A stretch of 8,208 bases of DNA from Clostridiales bacterium (lineage in GTDB: Bacteria; Bacillota; Clostridia; WRLR01), in contig JAISFK010000293.1 of NCBI GenBank assembly GCA_031263625.1, positions 1-8,208 of the forward strand. Direction: 5' to 3'. Each line of letters begins with the position of its first letter. Positions within the stretch are counted from its first letter, which is position 1. Both the position numbers and the translations under genes were made by a program. Of this stretch, positions 1 through 5,586 are shown piece by piece. The notes under the pieces are model-generated. The model was given only the letters and a program-made list of their open reading frames with translations, was not told where the DNA came from and did not search any database.

Positions 1-812
1 CCGCCCCTCTCGGCGCCCGCGCCTGCGCCCACGCCGGCCATCTCGTCGTATCTGGCCTTCTGCTCCGGCGACAGGAACGTCTTCAGCTTGTGCTCCATGA
101 TCCGGGGGTTCTCGCCGGCCTGAATGGAGAGTATGCCCTCTATGATCATCTCTTTCAGCTGTATCTCGTTTTTGCTCTTCATGCCGAGCTTGTCCGCGAT
201 CGGGTTGCAGACGAAGTTCGCGAGCACGCTGCCGTAGAATGTCGTGATCAGGGCGACGGACATGGCGGGGCCGACGGCCGAGGGGTCGTCCAGCGCACCG
301 AGCAGGTTGATGAGCCCTATCAGCGTCCCGATCATGCCCCACGCGGGGAACTGCGCCGCCATGGTCTTGAATATCGCGCGGCCCACGGAGTGCCGGCTCT
401 CCAGGTTTGACAGCTCCAGCTCCATCGACTCGCGGATCGTGTCGGGCTCCACGCCGTCCACGACGAGCTGGAGGCTCTGCCTCACAAAGTCGTCGCCTAT
501 CTTGTCCTGCTCGGCCTCCAGCGCCAGCAGGCCCTCCCGGCGGGCTTTGTTCGACAGGTCCACGAGCATCCTGATGGTGTCCTCCTTGGACTCCTCCTTC
601 GCGGAGAATATGTTCGAGCTTATCTTCATGAGCCTGATAAAGTCGCTGAGCTTGTAGCTCATCAGCGACGCGGCCAGGCCGCCGCCGATCGTTATGAAGA
701 CGGACGGCATGTTGATGTAGTCGAGCACGCCGAGGAAGCCCTTGTCCAGCGCGATGGAGATAACTATTGCCAAAATGCCCACTATCAAGCCGCCGATTGT
801 TGCAATATCCAT
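1..812 (-). CDS. motA: MotA, flagellar motor stator subunit (3' end cut by window edge)
   Basis: MotA/TolQ/ExbB-family membrane protein that with MotB forms the ion-conducting stator of the flagellar motor. 270 codons are visible and the frame is still open at base 1, so the C-terminus is missing; MotA proteins are usually about 255-290 residues, so little is lost. Four hydrophobic segments fit MotA: about residues 4-23, 32-51, 152-172 and 178-202. The third carries the FPAWGMIGTLIGL signature (P156) and the fourth VGPAMSVAL (P182), the two prolines needed for torque in the family. The cytoplasmic loop between segments 2 and 3 has the expected charged stretch (R127, E128, E131, E133). The visible C-terminus turns Gly/Ala-rich. 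The start ATG is preceded by GGGGTGAT at good spacing. It follows the nagB-family gene by 52 bases, so co-transcription is plausible; motB would be expected to the left. Whether the motor uses H+ or Na+ cannot be judged. Confidence 0.95.
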   Translation of the reverse strand, partial: MDIATIGGLIVGILAIVISIALDKGFLGVLDYINMPSVFITIGGGLAASLMSYKLSDFIRLMKISSNIFSAKEESKEDTIRMLVDLSNKARREGLLALEAEQDKIGDDFVRQSLQLVVDGVEPDTIRESMELELSNLESRHSVGRAIFKTMAAQFPAWGMIGTLIGLINLLGALDDPSAVGPAMSVALITTFYGSVLANFVCNPIADKLGMKSKNEIQLKEMIIEGILSIQAGENPRIMEHKLKTFLSPEQKARYDEMAGVGAGAGAERG

Positions 813-864
813 ACTATCACCCCGTAAACGTATTCGCCCTGCCTGCAACACATATACTGCGGCG

Positions 865-1602
865 CTACAGCGAGCTGCCCGCCTCCCTGTCCGTGATCAC
901 CGTCACGTCGCCGTGAAACTGCAAAATCGACGCGGGAAAGCCGGGCGCGGGCTTGCCGTAGGCCAGCGCGTTCACGGCGTCCGCGACGCGCTCCCCGGCG
1001 GCCACGAGAATCACCCGCCGCGCCTTCATTATCGCGCCCACCCCTATCGTGAGCGCCGCGCCGCGCGCCGGGGGCAGCAGCGTCCCCGAATCCGCGGCGA
1101 GCACCATGCGCCCCGCGATCCCTGAGCGCTGCGGGGCCGACACGTGCGTGGCCGGCTCAAAGCACTCGCCCGGCTCGATGAACGCGACGCGCCCGTTCTC
1201 GCCCAGGCTCAGGAGCATGAGGTCGATCCCGCCCTCGGCTTCGAGCCTCTCCGTATAGAGCAGACATTCCCTATCTATATTATCGGCAGCCCCGTCCGGC
1301 GAAAATATGTTTTTTTCGTCAATATTTATTTTCGACAGGAAGTGCTCCCACAGCGCGGCCCGGCAGCCGCCTGGGCTGTCCTTGCCCATGCCGGCCCGCT
1401 CGGCGGCCGCGAACGCCCTTATCCACTTGAAGTCCAGCAGGCCCTCCCTGTGTATGCGCACTATGCGCGCATACGCCTCCAGCAGGGGCTGATCCGCCGA
1501 CAGGCCCAGCGAGCAGTCCGGCTTTGTCATAATGTGCGCGGAAACCGCCATGGCCGCCGCGTCGCTCATCTTCTCGAACGATTCAGAAACTATTATATTC
1601 AT
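865..1602 (-). CDS. nagB: NagB-family protein (glucosamine-6-phosphate deaminase fold), probably catalytically inactive
   Basis: 245-residue protein of the NagB/isomerase fold; the symbol marks the family, not a proven activity. The fold is supported by SLGENGRVAFIEPG (132-145), LTIGVGAIMKARRVILVAAG (184-203) and PASILQFHGDVTVITD (223-238), all matching NagB in order, and by near-normal length. Against E. coli NagB (from memory) the catalytic set D72, D141, H143, E148 reads A67, N136, R138, E143: only the glutamate remains. Some Gram-positive deaminases also have Asn for D141, but the ring-opening histidine is normally kept. The phosphate loop PTGGTP is replaced by SADQPL (35-40), and R158/K160 appear lost. 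A sugar-phosphate sensor or structural role is more likely than deamination, by inference. The start was chosen for GGAGG nine bases upstream; an upstream in-frame extension to 1992 only overlaps whiA antisense to its frame and is rejected. The gene lies 152 bases after whiA and 52 before motA. Confidence 0.88.
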   Translation of the reverse strand: MNIIVSESFEKMSDAAAMAVSAHIMTKPDCSLGLSADQPLLEAYARIVRIHREGLLDFKWIRAFAAAERAGMGKDSPGGCRAALWEHFLSKINIDEKNIFSPDGAADNIDRECLLYTERLEAEGGIDLMLLSLGENGRVAFIEPGECFEPATHVSAPQRSGIAGRMVLAADSGTLLPPARGAALTIGVGAIMKARRVILVAAGERVADAVNALAYGKPAPGFPASILQFHGDVTVITDREAGSSL

Positions 1603-1688
1603 GCCATCCCGCCTCCGATTAGTCTTGCGCGCCGCCGCCAGCCGCCGCCAGTTGCTGCCAGCTATCGCCAATGCCGCTGACGCCAGCT

Positions 1689-1732
1689 GCCGCCCCGCTA
1701 CTGCCGCCTGCCGCCGCCCCGCTACCGCCGCC
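1689..1732. repeat. Tandem repeat in the whiA-nagB spacer
   Basis: Two 20-bp copies (1689-1708 and 1713-1732) differ at one base, with a period of 24 bp. They sit in a spacer (1603-1754) built almost wholly of gccgcc/gccag words. Apart from the nagB ribosome site I see no promoter or terminator here. Confidence 0.75.
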
Positions 1733-1754
1733 TCGCCAGTTGCCGTTGCTGCCG

Positions 1755-2936
1755 CTAACTGTCGCGGCCGCTGTTCGCGCCGGCCGCCCCGCCGCGCCCG
1801 CGCCCCGCCCTCAGCTCGCGCGCGATGCTGTCCAGCTTCCTGAGCCTGTGGTTCACGCCGGACTTTCCGAGCGGCGGGCTCAGGCACTGCCCCAGCTCCT
1901 CGAGGCCGCTCTCGCGGTTCGCCATGCGCAGCTCCGCGATCTCCCTCAGCCCGTCCGGCAGCTCGTCGAACCCGGCGTTTTCCCTGATGCACAGTATGCT
2001 GTCCACCTGCCTGACCGACGCGGCGACGGTCTTTTCCAGGTTTGCCGTCTCGCAGTTGACGATCCTGTTCACGCTGTTCCGCATGTCCTTGACTATGCGG
2101 ATGTTCTCCAGCGACATGAGGGCCCTGTGGGCGCCCGTGACATTGAGGAAATTGACGATTGAGTCGCTCTCCTTCAGATAGACAATGTGGTACTCGCTCC
2201 GGTCGATGATCTTGGCCGCCAGGCCAAAGGCCGACATGGCTTCGGCGAGGAACGCCGCCATGTCCGGCTTCTTGCAGAATATCTCAAGGTGGTACAGCTT
2301 TTCCGGGTCGGATATGGAGCCTCCCGCGAGAAACGCGCCGCGCAGCGCGGCTTTTTTGCAGCACTTTTTCTTTGAGAGCCGCTTCAGCAGGTGCGCGTCC
2401 GGCCTGGCGGCTCCGGGGGCGCCCTGCGGCGCGCCGTCGCCAGCGTCTGCGCGAGCGCCGCATTCGGCCGCCCCGTCGCCGGCGCGAGCGCTATTTTCGA
2501 CAGCCCCGTCGCCGACCGCGCCCGACGCTATGCCAGCGCCGTCGCCGGCGTCGGCGCCAAAGGCTCCGCCCGTGCCGCCCTCCGCGCCTGTTTCAGCCGC
2601 GGCCACGTCCACGGGCACGGCCACAGTCGCGCCTGCCGCCTCGCCCATGCCCATGCCCACGCCAAGCTCGCGCATCAGCCCGGCCACGTCCAGCTTCACC
2701 ATGTACGTCGCGTTTTTCTTGAGGCGCCTGTTCCTCTGGATGACGATCTCAGGCGACGCATGGCACAGGCGCCGCGCCGCGCCGAACACCTTGCGCGCGA
2801 ACGCCGCGTTCTCCGTCGCTATGCCCGACGGCAGCGCGCTCATGGCGAGCGCGGCGGCGAGCTCCGCGCGCGCGCAGCACTCCCGCTCCGCGCCGACCCG
2901 GCACAGCTCCTCTTTTATTATGGACGAAAACGACAG
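1755..2936 (-). CDS. whiA: WhiA, DNA-binding growth/division regulator, with CTG start and a large Ala/Gly-rich insertion
   Basis: WhiA combines a degenerate LAGLIDADG homing-endonuclease-like domain with a C-terminal helix-turn-helix; it regulates sporulation and division in actinobacteria and affects division and chromosome segregation in Bacillus. The N-terminal family sequence SFSSxxKEELC(R) is present directly after a CTG at 2936-2934; the first in-frame ATG (2843) would delete this conserved segment. AAGGAAGTGG lies five bases before the CTG, so CTG is taken as start. Domain order: N-terminal part with ECC and AELAA (1-98), an Ala/Gly/Asp-rich insertion (about 99-181), KKKCCKKAALRGAFLAGGS (about 190-208), GAHRALM, the family core RIVKDMRNSVNRIVNCETANL, then the HTH (GLEELGQ through GKSGVNHRLRKLDSIA). 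Length is 393 residues against about 300-330 usual; the excess is the insertion. The gene abuts rapZ with no spacing, so translation is probably coupled. glmR/yvcK, the usual neighbour, is missing. Confidence 0.95.
   Translation of the reverse strand: MSFSSIIKEELCRVGAERECCARAELAAALAMSALPSGIATENAAFARKVFGAARRLCHASPEIVIQRNRRLKKNATYMVKLDVAGLMRELGVGMGMGEAAGATVAVPVDVAAAETGAEGGTGGAFGADAGDGAGIASGAVGDGAVENSARAGDGAAECGARADAGDGAPQGAPGAARPDAHLLKRLSKKKCCKKAALRGAFLAGGSISDPEKLYHLEIFCKKPDMAAFLAEAMSAFGLAAKIIDRSEYHIVYLKESDSIVNFLNVTGAHRALMSLENIRIVKDMRNSVNRIVNCETANLEKTVAASVRQVDSILCIRENAGFDELPDGLREIAELRMANRESGLEELGQCLSPPLGKSGVNHRLRKLDSIARELRAGRGRGGAAGANSGRDS
2394..2642 (-). other. In-frame low-complexity insertion within whiA
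   Basis: About 83 codons rich in Ala, Gly and Asp, with repeated GDGA-type words (AGDGA, VGDGA, ADAGDGA). It lies between the N-terminal segment ending GVGMGMG and the conserved HLLKRLSKKKCC. In Bacillus WhiA the same gap is roughly 15 residues. The frame stays open through the whole segment. It probably forms a flexible linker. Confidence 0.85.
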
Positions 2937-2951
2937 CTATACCACTTCCTT
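2934..2951 (-). promoter_or_regulatory. Ribosome binding site and CTG start of whiA, overlapping the rapZ stop
   Basis: On the minus strand AAGGAAGTGG (2942-2951) differs little from the ideal AAGGAGGTGA. It is followed by TATAG, which contains the rapZ stop TAG (2937-2939), and then CTG (2934-2936). Spacing is optimal for the CTG. No ATG, GTG or TTG exists in frame between the rapZ stop and the conserved WhiA N-terminus, so this site decides the start. Confidence 0.75.
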
Positions 2952-3854
2952 ATCGCCGTTTGATTCCCGCGCCGCGTCGCCGTTTGATTCCCGCTCCGCG
3001 TCGCGGTCTATGTCGCGGTGCTCTATTGTCACGCGGTGCCCCAGCGCGTCCAGCTTCGCCTTCAGCTCTATGCCGATGGCGACGGACCTGTGCTTCCCGC
3101 CGGTGCAGCCGATCCCTATCTCCAGCTGCGATTTCCCCTCCCGCTTGTAGTGCGGGATCAGGAACTCGATCATGTCGCCCAGCTTCTGCATGAAGGCCCT
3201 GGTCTCCTCGAAGCCGAACACGTAGTCGGACACGAGCGAGCTCCTGCCCGTCAGCCTTTTCAGCTCTGGCACGTAAAACGGGTTTGGCGTGAAGCGCACG
3301 TCGAACACGAGGTCGCTGTCCACGGGCAGCCCGTACTTGAAGCCGAACGTCAGGACGTTCACCACGATGCCGGGAAAGCTGGCCGCGTCGCCCACCAGCT
3401 TGGATATCTCCTCGCGCAGCCTGCTGGTCTTGAAGTTCGACGTGTCGATGATGTGCGTCGCGTGGCTCTTGATGCTTTCGAGCTTGCCGCGCTCCTCGCT
3501 GATCCCGGCCGTTATCCTGCCCAGCGGCGCGAGCGGGTGCGTTCTGCGCGACTCCTTGAAGCGCTTGACGAGGGCGCCGTCGGATGCCTCCAGAAACAGG
3601 ATCTCGTATGATATGCCCATATTCTTCACCGCGTCAAGGCTCGGCATGAGCTCGTTGAGCAGCTCGCCGCCCCTGATGTCCGTCACCAGCGCGATGTTCT
3701 CCATCTTCCCGTTGCTCTGCTGGCATATCTCGACGAACTTGGGTATGAGCGACGGCGGCAGGTTGTCCACGCAAAAAAAGCCCATGTCCTCGAATTGCTT
3801 CGCGACCATGCTCTTGCCCGCGCCCGACATGCCGGTGATCACATAGACTATCAT
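2937..3854 (-). CDS. rapZ: RapZ/YvcJ, nucleotide-binding regulator of amino-sugar metabolism
   Basis: P-loop protein, 305 residues from the chosen start. Walker A is GMSGAGKS (8-15), followed by CVDNLPPSLIPKF; VTDIRGGEL (about 57-65) is the Walker B region. The C-terminal domain shows FGFKYG, VRFTPNPFYV and the invariant GCTGGKHRSV (249-258), then EHRDID. In E. coli this C-terminal domain binds glucosamine-6-phosphate and the protein delivers small RNA GlmZ to RNase E; in Firmicutes the homologue (YvcJ) is a nucleotidase with a less clear role. ATG 3854 matches the family N-terminus (IVYVITG) and has AAGGA 15 bases upstream. ATG 3869, five codons earlier, is possible but its AAGGA touches the start codon; an in-frame TGA lies three codons further upstream. 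After the usual end the protein carries a roughly 22-residue charged tail containing ARESNGDK-like repeats from a duplicated 24-bp DNA unit. The stop TAG directly precedes the whiA start. Confidence 0.95.
   Translation of the reverse strand: MIVYVITGMSGAGKSMVAKQFEDMGFFCVDNLPPSLIPKFVEICQQSNGKMENIALVTDIRGGELLNELMPSLDAVKNMGISYEILFLEASDGALVKRFKESRRTHPLAPLGRITAGISEERGKLESIKSHATHIIDTSNFKTSRLREEISKLVGDAASFPGIVVNVLTFGFKYGLPVDSDLVFDVRFTPNPFYVPELKRLTGRSSLVSDYVFGFEETRAFMQKLGDMIEFLIPHYKREGKSQLEIGIGCTGGKHRSVAIGIELKAKLDALGHRVTIEHRDIDRDAERESNGDAARESNGDKEVV
2954..3001 (-). repeat. 24-bp tandem duplication at the 3' end of rapZ
   Basis: Two adjacent 24-bp units (2954-2977 and 2978-3001) differ at one base. 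Because 24 is a multiple of three the duplication is in frame; it encodes the doubled RESNGD phrase in the RapZ tail, beyond the conserved domain. Confidence 0.9.
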
Positions 3855-3973
3855 CTCGTTTATGGCCATTCCTTTTCAAGTTTTGGCACAAAGCCCCGAT
3901 GCGCTATACTATACTGACGGGCATTTGAATTTACCATAAACGCGAGTCAGCAATGCTCGTTTCCTCTGTCCGG

Positions 3974-3986
3974 CCGCAAATTGCGG
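3974..3986. repeat. Palindrome in the rapZ leader
   Basis: Perfect inverted repeat ccgcaa-a-ttgcgg, six bases per arm around one central base. It sits in the leader region between the candidate rapZ promoter and rapZ. It could be a protein-binding site; a one-base loop makes an RNA hairpin of full length unlikely. Confidence 0.45.
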
Positions 3987-4021
3987 TCGGAATTTCCAAT
4001 CGAACACGGGCATACATGAGA

Positions 4022-4048
4022 ATTATACCCTATTTTGGCCGCCAGCAA
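4022..4048 (-). promoter_or_regulatory. Possible rapZ promoter
   Basis: Minus strand perfect TATAAT (4022-4027) in a short A+T-rich patch just after the repeat-filled spacer. The -35 candidate TTGCTG (4043-4048) is weak and the spacer is 15 bases. Transcription from here would give rapZ a leader of about 160 bases containing the odd palindrome at 3974-3986. Another -10-like TATAGT lies near 3912 without a convincing -35. Confidence 0.35.
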
Positions 4049-4137
4049 CCGCAAATGCAGCGGCCGCGGCAACCGCCCCGCGGGCGCGCGGCCCGCCGCC
4101 TGCGCTGTCCGGCCGCGCCGCCGCGCGGCCCCGCCAT

Positions 4138-4287
4138 GCCGGGGAGCCAGCCCCGCCCGGCCGCGAAAGCCGCCCCCGCCGGCGAGGGCAAAGTCGGCAA
4201 CAGCCGTTGCACTGCCGCGCCGCCGCGCCGTTGCCGCGCCGGGGAGCCGGCCCCATCCGGTCGCGAAAGCCACCCCGCCGGCGATGG
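4138..4287. repeat. Two direct repeats of about 50 bp, 100 bp apart
   Basis: 4138-4188 and 4238-4287 align along their length with six mismatches and one single-base gap; both start gccggggagcc and share cgcgaaagcc and the gccggcga core. The second copy runs into the 62-bp-period array, so both appear to be parts of one expanding repeat region. The rest of 4035-4260 is G+C-rich with no gene I can support. Confidence 0.8.
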
Positions 4288-4407
4288 CCATCCCCATCCC
4301 CGGCGCTGTCCATTTCCAGCCCCGGCGAAAGCCGCCCCGCCGGCGAGGGCCATTCCCGGCCCTGCCGAGAGCCATCCCCAGCCCCGGCGAGAGCCATCCC
4401 CGGCCCC
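4262..4407. repeat. Compound minisatellite between murB and rapZ
   Basis: Degenerate tandem units directly downstream of the murB stop. 22-bp units: 4386-4407, 4364-4385, 4342-4363, 4302-4323 and 4280-4301. 18-bp units: 4324-4341 and 4262-4279. The order 22-22-18 occurs twice (4324-4385 and 4262-4323), giving a 62-bp higher-order period. Each 22-bp unit has a ggcgagagccatcccc-like core. Neither 22 nor 62 is divisible by three, which argues against coding. The minus strand is G-rich with several GGGG runs. Confidence 0.85.
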
Positions 4408-4411
4408 GCCG

Positions 4412-5332
4412 CTACCCGCGCTCGCCGACGATTTTTATCTCCGTCTGCAGCGACACGCCGAATTTGCGCCTCACGTTTTTCTTTATGCGCGATATCAGCC
4501 GCACGACGTCGTCGGCCGTGGCGCCGCCCGTGTTGACGATGAAGCCCGCGTGCTTCTCGGACACCTTCGCCCCGCCCACGCTGCAGCCTTTGAGCCCGCA
4601 GTCCTCTATCATCCGCGCCGCGTGGCCGCCGGCCGGGCGCCGGAACACGCTGCCCGCGCTGGGGACGTCCAGCGGCTGGCTCTCGGCGCGCCGCCTGCCC
4701 AGCTCGCCCATCTTTTCCCGAATCGCGCCCGGATCGCCGCGCGCCAGCAAAAACTCCGTTTCGAGGATTATGCACTTTTGCCCCTGGAACCAGCTGCGCC
4801 TGTATTCAAAGCAGTGCCCGATGTTGTCTATCAGGCACACGCTGCCGTTCGCGTCGAGGTACACGGTGCGGTACACGACGTCCTTCATCTCGGAGCCATA
4901 CGCGCCCGCGTTCATGCATACCGCGCCGCCGACGCTGCCCGGTATGCCCCGCGCGAATTCGAGGCCGGAAAGGCCCTGCCCCGCCGCGAACAGCGCGACG
5001 TCTGCCAGCGACGCGCCCGCGCCGGCGGCGATCTTGTCGCCCTCGCGCCGGATCTCGTTCAGGCGCCCGCCGAGCTTCATGACCGCGCCGCGCACGCCCC
5101 CGTCCCTGGCCAGGACGTTCGTCCCGTTGCCCAGGATCAGCAGCGGGAAGCGCTTCCTTTTGCAGAGCACGGCCACCTTGACGATCTCCGATATGTTCTC
5201 CGGGAAGACGAGCGCGTCCGCGCGCCCGCCCGCCCTGATGGACGTGACGTCCGCCATCTCGGCGTCCGCCTGGCAGCCGCCCGACAGCTTCAGCCCCCTT
5301 ATTTCTTCAAGCAAAGAGTCTTTGTCATACAT
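4412..5332 (-). CDS. murB: MurB, UDP-N-acetylenolpyruvoylglucosamine reductase
   Basis: Cytosolic FAD enzyme that reduces enolpyruvyl-UDP-GlcNAc with NADPH to UDP-MurNAc, the second committed step of peptidoglycan precursor synthesis. 306 residues, normal for the shorter type II MurB of Gram-positives. FAD-binding motifs: GGRADALVFPEN (35-46), LGNGTNVLARDGGVRG (67-82) and GLEFARGIPGSVGGAVCMNAGAYG (123-146). The type II YRxSxF pattern appears as YRRSWF (177-182). The catalytic serine lies in PSAGSVFRRP (S228), and the late conserved Glu is in LQTEIKI (E298). All active-site landmarks are present, so the enzyme should work. AAGGA sits 15 bases before the ATG, longer than optimal, with no better in-frame start. 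Stop codon TAG. It is transcribed after hprK (248-base spacer) and before rapZ (more than 500 bases of mostly repetitive DNA), so rapZ may have its own promoter. Confidence 0.97.
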   Translation of the reverse strand: MYDKDSLLEEIRGLKLSGGCQADAEMADVTSIRAGGRADALVFPENISEIVKVAVLCKRKRFPLLILGNGTNVLARDGGVRGAVMKLGGRLNEIRREGDKIAAGAGASLADVALFAAGQGLSGLEFARGIPGSVGGAVCMNAGAYGSEMKDVVYRTVYLDANGSVCLIDNIGHCFEYRRSWFQGQKCIILETEFLLARGDPGAIREKMGELGRRRAESQPLDVPSAGSVFRRPAGGHAARMIEDCGLKGCSVGGAKVSEKHAGFIVNTGGATADDVVRLISRIKKNVRRKFGVSLQTEIKIVGERG

Positions 5333-5502
5333 GTCTGTGCAAACGTTTCCTTATGTCTGTCATGTCCTGCCATGTCGCAATCCGCGCCGCCTTCGCGGGC
5401 AACGGCCGCGCCAGGCGCGCTTGTCGGCGGCGCGCTGGCGTGTTTCAAATCCGCTGGCAACTCCACAAACTGGTCGCTTCAATCCACGCCAGCCTGCGTA
5501 TG

Positions 5503-5586
5503 GCCCGGCGTCAGCCATCGCAGCCAACGGCAATGGCGATCCGCCGCGTTCATGCGCCGGCTACGGCGTCGTGCCCGGCGTCAGCC
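5503..5586. repeat. 14-bp direct repeat in the hprK-murB spacer
   Basis: gcccggcgtcagcc occurs at 5503-5516 and 5573-5586; the second copy includes the hprK stop codon. The rest of the 248-base spacer (5333-5580) is G+C-rich, with only the murB ribosome site recognisable and no clear terminator or promoter. Confidence 0.6.

Noticed and set aside
1603..1992. N-terminal extension of the nagB-family gene in the same frame
   Set aside because: It overlaps the end of whiA and the repeat spacer, has low-complexity composition, and the internal ATG at 1602 has GGAGG and the family N-terminus.
2937..2939. The rapZ TAG as a pyrrolysine or reassigned codon fusing RapZ and WhiA
   Set aside because: TAG ends four other genes here, so it is the normal stop, and a near-ideal ribosome site serves the CTG that follows. 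Low read-through cannot be excluded.
4262..4407. CRISPR array
   Set aside because: Units are contiguous with no unique spacers, and no cas gene is present.
4023..4775. Minus-strand open frame of about 250 codons covering the minisatellite
   Set aside because: It overlaps murB in another frame, and the repeat units (22 and 62 bp) are not multiples of three, so no repeated peptide is maintained.
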